NCBI GenBank assembly: GCA_013373085.1
Contig: JABXIM010000036.1
Span: forward strand, 62,001-126,000
Direction of reading: 5' to 3'
DNA length: 64,000 nt
Source: Oceanospirillaceae bacterium
GTDB lineage: Bacteria; Pseudomonadota; Gammaproteobacteria; Pseudomonadales; Balneatricaceae
How positions within the stretch are numbered: position 1 is the stretch's first letter; every line of letters begins with the position of its first letter. Shown here piece by piece: positions 48,727-59,235 of this stretch. The position numbers and the translations under genes were made by a program. A model generated the notes under the pieces. It ran no database searches and was not told the DNA's origin. It was given only the letters and a program-made list of their open reading frames with translations.

Positions 48727-49719
48727 TTACTGCTCCGGCATAAAGCTGCGATTGACGGCCGTCTCGACGTCGAACGCGGAAGCGTCCAGATCCTGCGCCG
48801 CGGCCACCAGCTGCCAGGTATTGGCGAGACGGGTCGGCTCAAGCCGTCCCATGCCGTCGCGCGCACTGACTTCGTTGAACACCAGCTTCATGGTGTCGGT
48901 GATGGTCGCCGCCGCCACTGCAGCATCGACCTCTGGCACCATGGCGTTGATGTTCTCGCCCGCGGTGACCGGATGTTCATGGGTGAAGGAAACCGCCTTG
49001 GCAAAGGCGCGAACGAAGCGTTTGGCGACGTCCGGGCGCTCTTCGAGGAAGCGTTCGTTGGCAACCAGGGTCGCGCTGTAAAGCTCGAGACCCGCCTCGG
49101 ACCAGGGCAATACCTTGAGGGATTTGCCGGCCGATTCCGCCTGGGCGCGGTAGCGCTGGGTGTCCGTAACCCAGGAGATGACGACGTCGGTCTGCCCTGT
49201 GACCATCATCGGGCTCAAGGAGCCCGGGTCGGACTTGGTCAGCCTGATATCGGACATCTCGAGACCGTTATCCTTGAGCAGCAGCGGAAGGTATACGTTC
49301 GACGAGGTGAACGGCGAGGTCGCGACCTTCTTGCCGGCAACATCCCTGACGCTGTTGATACCGCTGCCCTCCAGCACCATGAACGCATGCGGCGCCTGGG
49401 TGAAAACCGAGTAGACCGCCGTTACCGGCACCCGAGACTGCGCCCTGGCGGCCAGCAGGGCACCTATGTCAGACAGGCCAATATCGGCGTTGCCGGTCGC
49501 CAGCTTGGTAATGGCATCGGTCGATCCCCGGCCGCCGGCGATGCTGACCTCGAGATCCTCATCGGCGAAAAAGCCCTGCTGAATGCCCACGTATACGGGC
49601 GCCTTGTCCCCACCGGGCAGCCAGTCGAGCTGGAAGGTAACCTTGTCAGCAGCCTGTACCGGTACGGAACCAAGCGCCACGGAAAGGGATAGGGCGGTAA
49701 AGACGGAACGGATTTTCAT
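48727..49719 (-). CDS. NMT1/THI5-type ABC substrate-binding protein
   Basis: 330 residues from the ATG at 49719, preceded by GGAG and opening a signal peptide (MKIRSVFTALSLSVALGSVP ending VQA). The mature protein begins with FQLDWLPGGDKAPVYVGIQQ, the NMT1 signature, and continues GRGSTDAITKLATGNADIGL. This fold binds pyrimidines, riboflavin, sulfonates or purines in different members. The NMT1 riboswitch was named for its frequent link with this family, and one copy lies in this gene's 143-nt leader. Confidence 0.9.
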   Translation of the reverse strand: MKIRSVFTALSLSVALGSVPVQAADKVTFQLDWLPGGDKAPVYVGIQQGFFADEDLEVSIAGGRGSTDAITKLATGNADIGLSDIGALLAARAQSRVPVTAVYSVFTQAPHAFMVLEGSGINSVRDVAGKKVATSPFTSSNVYLPLLLKDNGLEMSDIRLTKSDPGSLSPMMVTGQTDVVISWVTDTQRYRAQAESAGKSLKVLPWSEAGLELYSATLVANERFLEERPDVAKRFVRAFAKAVSFTHEHPVTAGENINAMVPEVDAAVAAATITDTMKLVFNEVSARDGMGRLEPTRLANTWQLVAAAQDLDASAFDVETAVNRSFMPEQ

Positions 49720-49862
49720 CGTTGAGCTCCACTGAGTGCAGATAATCAGTCGATGCAATCGCAGGGGAGGTTCTGGAAGGGATGCTGGGGCATGCGGTAA
49801 ACGCAACATCTCCGTGCAATGCAATCCCGGGAACCAGGTCCCCACCAATGCATATCGACACC

Positions 49863-49915
49863 GAGATGAGCAATGTCCTGAGCACAGGGGTGCTCTAACC
49901 GCTTCTACTCAACTC
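49863..49915 (-). ncRNA. NMT1-motif (xanthine-I) riboswitch candidate, ABC transporter leader
   Basis: Minus strand: outer stem GAG-TT-GAG / CTC-AT-CTC, conserved GAGTAGAAGCGG, a perfect 6-bp inner stem GAGCAC / GTGCTC with CCCT loop, then AGGACATTGCTC. This is the best-formed copy of the three in the locus. It lies 143 nt upstream of the binding-protein start codon. The rest of the leader shows no U-run terminator. Confidence 0.78.
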
Positions 49916-49956
49916 AGGCCCGGGCAGCCGAACGCTATCCAGGCCATTCGCTTTCT

Positions 49957-49971
49957 ACTTGTCTAACAAGT
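49957..49971. promoter_or_regulatory. GntR/FadR-type operator candidate upstream of the ABC operon
   Basis: ACTTGT-CTA-ACAAGT is a perfect 6-bp inverted repeat and contains TTGTCTAACAA, which fits the TNGTNNNACNA pattern of FadR-type GntR regulators. It lies about 42 bp upstream of the riboswitch, where it would overlap a weak -35 (TAGACA on the minus strand). The rest of 49972-50101 shows nothing recognisable. Confidence 0.4.
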
Positions 49972-50101
49972 CTCGATAAATAATCAGCAACCGTCGTGCC
50001 AGCGTACGCGAGCCGCTGAACATCACGTCATGTTCGCCGGCACCGCCATCCGGCCCGCACGAATCTGGTTCACAATTCGGCCGAGCGGAGTGCCTCTTGC
50101 A

Positions 50102-51445
50102 CTAATCCAGTGCCCGAAGGTTCGCAACCGTATCGCGAGCCTGGGTTGCAAGATGACGCTCGTCCAGCGCGGTAACCCGGCCGTCGACCACCGACCAGCG
50201 GCCGTTCACCATGACCCGCTCGACGGCAGCCGGCTCGCCGCAGAGTATCGGCGCCTGCGCCTGCTCCCAGACACCGGCAAAGCGGGGATGGTCGAGGTCG
50301 AAGATCAGCAGGTCCGCGGGGGCTCCGACCTCCAACCGGCCGAGCGACGGGAAGCCGAGCATACGGGCACCCTCTTCGCTACCCCATTTCAGCACCTGGG
50401 CGACGGACGTCGCATCGGGCCCCAGGCGGGTCCGGTGCAGCAGCCAGGTCGCGTAGAGCTCACCGATCAGGCTTCCACCTTCGGCAGACCCGGAGCCATC
50501 AACCCCGATCGACACCTGCATGCCGGCCGCCGCCATTTCGGGAATCGGCGCGATTCCGCTACCCAGACGGGCATTGGAAATGGGGCAGTGCGACACACCG
50601 GTCCCCGTCGCACCCAGCAGCCTGCGATCCTCGGGGCCGGCGTTGACCAGGTGGGCGAACCAGACGTCCTCGCCAAGCCAATCGCATTGCGCCGCCAGTT
50701 CAACCGCGCTGCAGCCATAACGCTCGCGGGACACCTGATCGTCGAACGGCACTTCGAGCAGATGGGAATGCAGCCGCAGCCCGCGGCCTCGCGCGAAAGC
50801 GGCCACCTCTTTCAGATGCGCCGGCGGCATCGAGTGCACCAGGGTCGTCGGTGCCACGACGACCTTGAAGAGGGCGTCATCGTCGTCCCGGTGATAGCGG
50901 TCGGCGACGGCCTCCGTACGCATCAGAAACTGCTCCAGCGACTCAGCCTCGACACCCGCCTTCTGCATGCCCTTGTGTGTCATGCGACCGGTGGTACCGC
51001 CCCGGCAGAGCACATAGCGGATACCGACTTCCTCCGCCGCCTGAAACAGCACAGCCTCCATTTCCGGAGACGAGTTCGCATGATAGAGATAGTGATGGTC
51101 GGCGCAGGTCGTGCAGCCGCTGCGCAGCAATTCGGTGAAGCCGACCCTGGCCGCGGTATAGAGCATTTCCGGTGTGAACTTCGGCCAGTGTCGATAGGGT
51201 ACCGACTGCAGCCAGTCGCCCAGCCCCTGATCGAGACCTGCGGCAATGCCCTTGAGAATGGACTGAAAGAGATGGTGGTGGGTGTTGACCAGGCCCGGAT
51301 AGATCACCTTGTCGCTGGCGTCGATCACCTCATCGCCCGGTTGCGGGCTGAGGCTGCCAATGGCCTCTATGCGCGTACCACGGATGCGAATATCGCGCTT
51401 GCCATCCAGACCCAGCCAGCCGTTCTTGATCACGGTAGCGTACAT
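50102..51445 (-). CDS. Amidohydrolase, 8-oxoguanine deaminase-like
   Basis: 447 residues from the ATG at 51445, preceded by AAGGAAG. Metal and catalytic residues of the COG0402 deaminases are present: HxH at H56/H58 (PGLVNTHHHLFQ), H228 and E231 (LHSHLLEV), H265/H286 region (SHCPISNARLGSG) and D316 (SIGVDGSGSAE). The sequence PGLVNTHHH...Q, CTTCADHHYL and NARLGSG recall 8-oxoguanine deaminase (Pseudomonas PA0142), which forms uric acid. Related enzymes take guanine, isoxanthopterin or triazines, so the exact substrate is open. An NMT1-motif-like riboswitch and a terminator-like hairpin lie in its leader. Confidence 0.8.
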   Translation of the reverse strand: MYATVIKNGWLGLDGKRDIRIRGTRIEAIGSLSPQPGDEVIDASDKVIYPGLVNTHHHLFQSILKGIAAGLDQGLGDWLQSVPYRHWPKFTPEMLYTAARVGFTELLRSGCTTCADHHYLYHANSSPEMEAVLFQAAEEVGIRYVLCRGGTTGRMTHKGMQKAGVEAESLEQFLMRTEAVADRYHRDDDDALFKVVVAPTTLVHSMPPAHLKEVAAFARGRGLRLHSHLLEVPFDDQVSRERYGCSAVELAAQCDWLGEDVWFAHLVNAGPEDRRLLGATGTGVSHCPISNARLGSGIAPIPEMAAAGMQVSIGVDGSGSAEGGSLIGELYATWLLHRTRLGPDATSVAQVLKWGSEEGARMLGFPSLGRLEVGAPADLLIFDLDHPRFAGVWEQAQAPILCGEPAAVERVMVNGRWSVVDGRVTALDERHLATQARDTVANLRALD

Positions 51446-51470
51446 TGCATTGCTTCCTTCTGTTGCCTGT

Positions 51471-51502
51471 GAAAGAAGGCAGGTCGCGCGAACGGACCTG
51501 CC
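51471..51502 (-). terminator. Leader terminator (likely riboswitch expression platform)
   Basis: Minus strand: 8-bp stem GGCAGGTC / GACCTGCC, 9-nt loop, then TTCTTTC. It lies 12 nt 3' of the riboswitch copy at 51515 and 25 nt before the amidohydrolase start. The position suggests transcriptional control by the switch, but the pyrimidine run is imperfect. Confidence 0.5.
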
Positions 51503-51514
51503 AATCCACACCGA

Positions 51515-51560
51515 CCAGAGCAATGTCCCGGGCAAAGCGCCCTGACCGCTTCTACTCCAG
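51515..51560 (-). ncRNA. NMT1-motif (xanthine-I) riboswitch candidate, amidohydrolase leader
   Basis: Minus strand: closing stem CTGGAG / CTCTGG, conserved GTAGAAGCGGTCA, inner stem GGGC / GCCC with loop GCTTT, then GGGACATTGCTC. Sequence blocks agree with the copies at 47091 and 49863. Placed 69 nt before the amidohydrolase start. Confidence 0.78.
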
Positions 51561-51593
51561 AACTCGGTGAAACGTCGGCAACAGATTCAGCAA

Positions 51594-51616
51594 AGGCTAT
51601 GCCAGTGGCACAGCCT
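51594..51616 (-). terminator. Palindrome after the NhaC-like gene
   Basis: AGGCT-A-TGCCA-G-TGGCA-C-AGCCT is a 23-bp near-perfect palindrome, followed on the minus strand by TTTGCT. It sits 15 bp beyond the NhaC-like stop and upstream of the amidohydrolase riboswitch, so it probably ends the upstream transcript. Confidence 0.4.
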
Positions 51617-51630
51617 CGACAATCACACCC

Positions 51631-53076
51631 TTAGAGCGTGCAGGCAGCGAACCAACCGAACACCAACAGCGGAAGGTTATAGTGCAGGAAAGTCGGGACC
51701 ACGGTGTCCCAGATATGGTTGTGCTGACCATCGATATTGAGGCCAGCGGTCGGCCCCAGGGTCGAATCGGAGGCCGGTGAGCCGGCATCGCCGAGCGCAG
51801 CGGCGGTACCGACCAGCGCCACTATCGCCATCGGCGAAAAGCCGAGCTGCACAGCCAGCGGCACGTAGATCGCGGCGATGATCGGAATGGTCGAAAACGA
51901 GGAGCCGATCCCCATCGTGATCAGCAGTCCGACGATCAGCATCGCCAACGCCGCCATACCACGGTTACCCGCCACCAGGTCCGCCGAGGCGGCTACCAGC
52001 GACGCGATGTGCCCGGTGTCGCGGAGCACCTGCGCAAAACCGCTGGCGGCGATCATGATGAAACCGACCATCGCGAGCATCTTCATGCCCTCGGTGAAGG
52101 CATCGTCTCCTTCGCTCCATTTCAGTACCCCGGAGAGCGAAAAAATCAGGAAGCCGATCAGGCCACCGAGCACCATCGAATCGGTCCAGAGCTGTACCAG
52201 GAAGGCTGCCGCGATGGCCCCGCCGGCAACCAGCAGCGTCTTGCGCGAATAGGCTGCCGCGGTATTTTCCGTGCGGGCAATCCGCTCCACGCTGTAATCA
52301 CGCTTGCCACGGTAGCTGATGAAGACCGCCACCAGCAGACCGGCGATCATGCCCAGCGCCGGAATCAGCATCGCCCGAAACGGATCGATACCGCTGACGT
52401 CTAGCCCGCTCTTGGTGATGTTGGCCAACAGGATGTCATTGAGGAAGATCGAGCCGAAGCCGACCGGCAGCAGCATGTAAGGCGTCACCAGGCCGAAGGT
52501 CAGTACGCAGGCCACCAGCCGGCGGTCCATGCGCAGTTTCGCCATCACGTACAGCAGCGGCGGCACCAGCAGCGGAATGAAGGCGATATGGATGGGGATA
52601 AGGTTCTGGGACGAGATGGCGGCCAGCAGCAGCAGGCCGATCAGACCGTAACGGATCAGGCCCAGGCGCCGCTGGTCGGTTTCCTGTCCCAGCAACCGCG
52701 CGATCCGGTCGGCCAGCAAGTGCGGAATGCCGGACTTGGAGATCGCCACCGCGAAGGCGCCGAGCAGGGCATAGCTGAGCGCGATCTGGGCACCACCGCC
52801 CAGGCCGTTATTGAAGGAAGTGACGGTTTCCTCGATCGACAGCCCGCCGATTACACCGCCGAGCAGCGAGGCGGTGATCAGCGAAATGACCACGTTGATA
52901 CGTGCCAGGCTCAGCAGCAGCATCGCCAGTACGCTGATCAATACGGCATTCATGCCGAAACCTACGGGATCGAAGAGCCGATACAGCAGGTAGCCCGAAA
53001 TAACAGCGAAAAGTGCGATCACCAGGCGTGACACGCCGCTGTCCGAAACCGGGCGGGAAGTAAGTTCAGGGTTCAA
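51631..53076 (-). CDS. NhaC/YuiF-like Na+/H+ antiporter family transporter
   Basis: 481 residues. The best start is TTG at 53076, with GAGGA 8 nt upstream; the longer ATG reading adds 34 residues of unlikely, Cys/Arg-rich sequence. About twelve helices, with [20 protein letters not shown] and [20 protein letters not shown] in the C-terminal half typical of the COG2056 group. That group has been labelled both Na+/H+ antiporter and predicted histidine transporter. Its place next to hutH favours histidine uptake or exchange, an inference only. Confidence 0.8.
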   Translation of the reverse strand: MNPELTSRPVSDSGVSRLVIALFAVISGYLLYRLFDPVGFGMNAVLISVLAMLLLSLARINVVISLITASLLGGVIGGLSIEETVTSFNNGLGGGAQIALSYALLGAFAVAISKSGIPHLLADRIARLLGQETDQRRLGLIRYGLIGLLLLAAISSQNLIPIHIAFIPLLVPPLLYVMAKLRMDRRLVACVLTFGLVTPYMLLPVGFGSIFLNDILLANITKSGLDVSGIDPFRAMLIPALGMIAGLLVAVFISYRGKRDYSVERIARTENTAAAYSRKTLLVAGGAIAAAFLVQLWTDSMVLGGLIGFLIFSLSGVLKWSEGDDAFTEGMKMLAMVGFIMIAASGFAQVLRDTGHIASLVAASADLVAGNRGMAALAMLIVGLLITMGIGSSFSTIPIIAAIYVPLAVQLGFSPMAIVALVGTAAALGDAGSPASDSTLGPTAGLNIDGQHNHIWDTVVPTFLHYNLPLLVFGWFAACTL

Positions 53077-53388
53077 AATGCAGTCCTCGTTATCATTATG
53101 GATGCACAGGGCCAGGGTGCCGGCGCAGGCGCGCCAGCGGGGGAACTGCCGTAACTGTTGCCGGCATCTGTACGCCATCGCTCCGGGCGCTGCTCATATC
53201 CCTTTCATCTGTGCCAATCCAAGCGCGCAAGGATGCCGCCCGCGGCGACCATTGGCAACCTTCAGACGCAGAGCGAAAACACGGAGTCGCGATGACGCCA
53301 GCCACCGTCACCAGTCAGCAGAACGATGCGCCGCCCGCCTTGCGACGGGTGGCCAGCGGTGCGGCGATGGCCGCACCGGCAATGATGC
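53077..53388. other. 312-bp gap without a recognised feature
   Basis: The gap between hutH and the NhaC-like gene is GC-rich. Small readings on either strand lack RBS and family character. It should hold the promoter of the NhaC-like gene, but no clear boxes are seen. Confidence 0.5.
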
Positions 53389-54921
53389 TCAGTGACTCGG
53401 CAGCAGGCCTGTCGGCATGTAGCGGTTGAGGGCACCGCTCTGGATCAGCTGGCAGGCATTTTCGATATCCGGAGAGAAGTAGCGGTCCTTGTCGTAGAAG
53501 GGTACCCGCATGCGCAGATCCGACTTCGCGGCCTCGACCAGTTCCGCCGCCTTCAGGGGCGCGCGGAAATCCAGACCCTGGCAGGCGGCAAGATACTCCA
53601 CCGCCAGAATGCCGGCGGTGTTGTCAGACATATCGCGCAGGCGACGGGCCGCGAAGGTCGCCATCGAAACGTGGTCCTCCTGGTTGGCCGAGGTCGGGAG
53701 GCTGTCGACCGAGGCCGGGTGGGCCAGTGTCTTGTTTTCCGAAGCCAGGGCCGCGCCGGTAACCTGCGCGATCATGAAGCCGGAGTTCACGCCGCCGTTC
53801 TCGACCAGGAAGGGCGGCAGCTTGCTCAGATTCGAGTCGATCAGCAGCGCCATGCGACGCTCCGACAGGGCGCCGATTTCGGCAATCGCCAGCGCCAGGT
53901 TATCGGCGGCCATCGCCACCGGCTCGGCGTGGAAGTTACCCGCCGAGATGAAGTCGTCGGTCTCGACGAATACCAGCGGGTTGTCGGATACCGAGTTCGC
54001 TTCCACCAGCAGCACCTCGGCCGCCTGGCGAATCTGCTGCAGGCAGGCACCCATGACCTGGGGCTGGCAGCGCAGCGAGTAGGGGTCCTGCACCTTTTCA
54101 CAGCCCTGGTGCGAATCGCCGATTTCGGAACGGTCGCCGAGCAGGTGACGGTAAGCGGCGGCCGCGTCGATCTGTCCCAGCTGCCCCCGGACTTCGTGCA
54201 CCCGCGCATCGAACGGGCGTCGGCTGCCCAGGGCCGCTTCAACCGAGGTGGCGCCGGCAACGGTTGCTGCCGCATACAGATCCTCCGCCGCGAACAACCC
54301 CTTCAGGGCAAAGGCAGTCGAGGCCTGGGTACCGTTGAGCAGGGCCAGGCCCTCCTTGGGTGCCAGGGTGATCGGCTCGAGCCCGGCCAGGCGCAGCCCC
54401 TCGGCGCCGCTCAGCCGTTCGCCACGGTGAGTCACTTCGCCTTCGCCGAGCAGCACCGTGCTCATGTGCGCCAGCGGAGCCAGGTCGCCGGACGCGCCAA
54501 CCGAACCCTTCTGCGGCACGCAGGGGTAGATGCCGGCGTTGACCAGTCGGATCAGCGCCTCGATGACCTCCAGGCGGATACCGGAATAACCGCGCGCCAG
54601 CGAATTGATCTTCAGCACCATCATCAGGCGTACACAGGACTCATCCATCAGCTCGCCGATACCCGCAGCGTGCGACAACACGATACTGCGTTGCAGCAGT
54701 TCGAGATCCTCGGGTGCAATACGGGTATTGGCAAGCAGGCCGAAGCCGGTATTGATGCCGTACACCACACGGCCTTGCTCGATAACCCTGGCCACCGCCT
54801 GGGCACTGTCCCGGATGCGCACATGGCTGGCGGGATCCAGGCTAAGCTCCGTCGGAGCCTGAGCCACGGCACGCAGTTCTGCAAGGGTCATCTGTCCGGG
54901 TTTGATGGTGAGTTGCTGCAT
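53389..54921 (-). CDS. hutH: Histidine ammonia-lyase
   Basis: 510 residues, the usual HutH size. The MIO prosthetic group forms from A143-S144-G145 ([15 protein letters not shown]). Y54 (YGINTGFG) and H84 ([12 protein letters not shown]) match the histidine-binding side, and [12 protein letters not shown] and [12 protein letters not shown] complete the family pattern. It deaminates histidine to urocanate. No hutU, hutI or hutG is in the window, so either the rest of the pathway is elsewhere or urocanate is the product. Start has AGGAA at good spacing. Confidence 0.93.
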   Translation of the reverse strand: MQQLTIKPGQMTLAELRAVAQAPTELSLDPASHVRIRDSAQAVARVIEQGRVVYGINTGFGLLANTRIAPEDLELLQRSIVLSHAAGIGELMDESCVRLMMVLKINSLARGYSGIRLEVIEALIRLVNAGIYPCVPQKGSVGASGDLAPLAHMSTVLLGEGEVTHRGERLSGAEGLRLAGLEPITLAPKEGLALLNGTQASTAFALKGLFAAEDLYAAATVAGATSVEAALGSRRPFDARVHEVRGQLGQIDAAAAYRHLLGDRSEIGDSHQGCEKVQDPYSLRCQPQVMGACLQQIRQAAEVLLVEANSVSDNPLVFVETDDFISAGNFHAEPVAMAADNLALAIAEIGALSERRMALLIDSNLSKLPPFLVENGGVNSGFMIAQVTGAALASENKTLAHPASVDSLPTSANQEDHVSMATFAARRLRDMSDNTAGILAVEYLAACQGLDFRAPLKAAELVEAAKSDLRMRVPFYDKDRYFSPDIENACQLIQSGALNRYMPTGLLPSH

Positions 54922-54977
54922 TGTCGTTGTTCCTGAAAGATGGATCGGCGCAGGCGACGTTCAGCGACGGCCCGCAA

Positions 54978-55018
54978 ATGTATATACCTATATATATTAT
55001 TTGTGGGACGCACGGCAA
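54978..55018 (-). promoter_or_regulatory. hutH promoter with HutC-like operator
   Basis: On the minus strand TTGCCG (55013-55018) and TATATA (54991-54996) are spaced 16 bp. Immediately downstream, around the likely start site, lies the palindromic GTATATAC (54980-54987), similar to the TGTATATACA core of HutC operators. The rest of the 448-bp gap (to 55369) has only a small hairpin (GTCTCT / AGAGAC at 55293-55310) before the next gene. Confidence 0.5.
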
Positions 55019-55369
55019 TCGCCACTTGGCGGTCATCAGGGTTCAAGGCGCTGTCCGAACCCAGATCAGCCCCTTTTATCAACCGTCTTATGTATTATAG
55101 ATAGGCCGTCGTAAACCGTTTTTCGGAATTAAATTCAATGAGTTAAAAAACAACGCCCTGACCGTTGGCGGCATTGCGCCACTCAGAAAACGCCGGCTAT
55201 TCAATAAATTTCATGTCGATTAGGCCTGCTAATGCGAGCTGGAGGAAACACCCGTCCCCATACCCCGGCGGGCACGATACGCCGTCGCTGTTGTCTCTAG
55301 TACAAGAGACTCCAATGAGCCTCCCGTCTATTTGCGGCCGTTTTCAGGCCCGGATGAGGAGAGATCGCC

Positions 55370-56101
55370 GTGTCCAATCGCTGGTCGTTATTTCTGTCAA
55401 TCGATGCCTACGGTGCCGGCTGCGGCCCTGAATCCGAACTGCTGGTATCCGTCGATCACCTGATGCAGGCGGCATTCCGCATGGGGCGCTACGGCTGTCC
55501 GAAACATCCGCATCAGCTATTCGTCCTGCAATGCGGAGACGGTTTCCTGATCGCCAGCGAATTTCATGAAACCTCGCTTGAACGCTGTGCCTGCATTGCC
55601 ACCGCGCTGATGCGACACCTGGCTGCCGAAGGTCGCTGGACCCGTGGCGCCATCAGCGAAGGCGAGTTGGTCGATCAGCAGGAAGCAGAACCACCGGAGC
55701 TTCGTGCAAGCCTGGTCGAAGATCATACCTACTCGCTGCATATGGGCTTGATGAACACCAGCCCGGTCATGGGCACGGCACTGATCCGGCCGCTTAGCAT
55801 CGACCGCACAGCGCCACCCGGGCCGTTGCTGTGGATCCGCCAGTCCCGGACGTCACGGCTGGGGCCTAATATAACCGTACGCTCAGCGGAAGGCGTTGCC
55901 GGACTGGCCGCGATCGACTGGGTGCACCTGCAATCGCCACTGCTGGACAAGTTGAGCCTTGCAGCCGGACTGCAGCATGAACCGGTCGAACGGCTCGAGC
56001 AGAAACTTGCCGACTTCTGCCGCATCAGTCCACTGCCCAAAAGCTGGATCGACAGCGTCGGCTCGCTGCTGCGCATTCCATCGCTCACGCAAAGCGCATG
56101 A
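55370..56101 (+). CDS. Hypothetical protein with a degenerate nucleotide-cyclase-like pattern
   Basis: 243 residues from a GTG start preceded by GAGGAG. The order 'FLSIDAYGAG ... QLFVLQCGDGFLIAS ... IATALMRHLAAEGRWTRGAISEGEL' resembles the beta-alpha layout of class III cyclase homology domains, with the usual GxxxRGAIxxG strand. The metal-binding aspartates and the C-terminal catalytic Asn/Arg are not evident, so enzymatic activity is unlikely. It is a single gene next to the DnaA-box region. I do not recognise a named family. Confidence 0.6.
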   Translation: MSNRWSLFLSIDAYGAGCGPESELLVSVDHLMQAAFRMGRYGCPKHPHQLFVLQCGDGFLIASEFHETSLERCACIATALMRHLAAEGRWTRGAISEGELVDQQEAEPPELRASLVEDHTYSLHMGLMNTSPVMGTALIRPLSIDRTAPPGPLLWIRQSRTSRLGPNITVRSAEGVAGLAAIDWVHLQSPLLDKLSLAAGLQHEPVERLEQKLADFCRISPLPKSWIDSVGSLLRIPSLTQSA

Positions 56102-56137
56102 CCGCTGACAAAAGGAAGATGGCTGAGCGGGCAAAGC

Positions 56138-56497
56138 TGTGGATAGACAAACCCCGGTCTTTAACCGAGGGTTAGCGACATTATCCCCAGGCATCGCGTA
56201 ATAGTAATTACCCACAGCACGCGCGGGTGTCAGAGGTGTAACTGACGGGCAGGAGAAGAGGAAATATCCACAACCCAGACCCACGGGTTTCGCAGCCTCA
56301 GGAAAAGGGGCTGTCCACAGCTCAGGATTATCCGGCGACTGCCATTCGAGCAGTTTGCGCTCGCGTTTATTTTACATGTGGATAAATAGATAGGCCTGTA
56401 GTGCGGGGACTAAAAGTGGCCTGCAGGCTGCTGCCGCATGGATATTCAAAGCGTCCTGGCCGCAAGGGCGGGCCCGCAATGTGTTTACTGTGGAAAA
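56138..56497. other. DnaA-box cluster, possible oriC
   Basis: In the 538-bp gene-free gap beside gyrB there are seven DnaA-box-like 9-mers: CTATCCACA (minus, 56138), TTATCCCCA (56181), TTACCCACA (56208), ATATCCACA (56264), CTGTCCACA (56311), a perfect TTATCCACA (minus, 56377) and TTTTCCACA (minus, 56489). The perfect box is flanked by an AT-rich stretch (56364-56394). Density is far above chance. It could be the chromosomal origin or a DnaA-titration or regulatory region. Confidence 0.65.
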
Positions 56498-56591
56498 CAG
56501 CCCAATTTTCAACAGCACACCGGAGCGCAGCGCGGTGAATCGGTTCCCCGGTCGCGTGACGCCAGCCCGTGAATAACCCTCAACGGGCACA

Positions 56592-56617
56592 AAAAAGCAG
56601 CCCGAAGGCTGCTTTTT
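56592..56617. terminator. Intrinsic terminator of gyrB (bidirectional form)
   Basis: Stem AAAAAGCAGCC / GGCTGCTTTTT with CGAA loop, 22 bp beyond the gyrB stop codon. The A and T runs make it active on either strand. Confidence 0.9.
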
Positions 56618-56639
56618 CCATATCGTCTGGGGATAAAGC

Positions 56640-59072
<2,433 letters not shown>

Positions 59073-59235
59073 TTAACCTGGCAACCGAACCGATCGTCCC
59101 GATCCGCTCGACTGTCTCCCCTGAAATCGGGCGCTTTATCGCGAAATCCCTCAATTTCAAGGGGTTGCATTGACCCTGGATGTCAATGACCGGTGTCCGC
59201 GAAGCACCGGCGGCCCTGAACCCGGGCCCGGCAAA

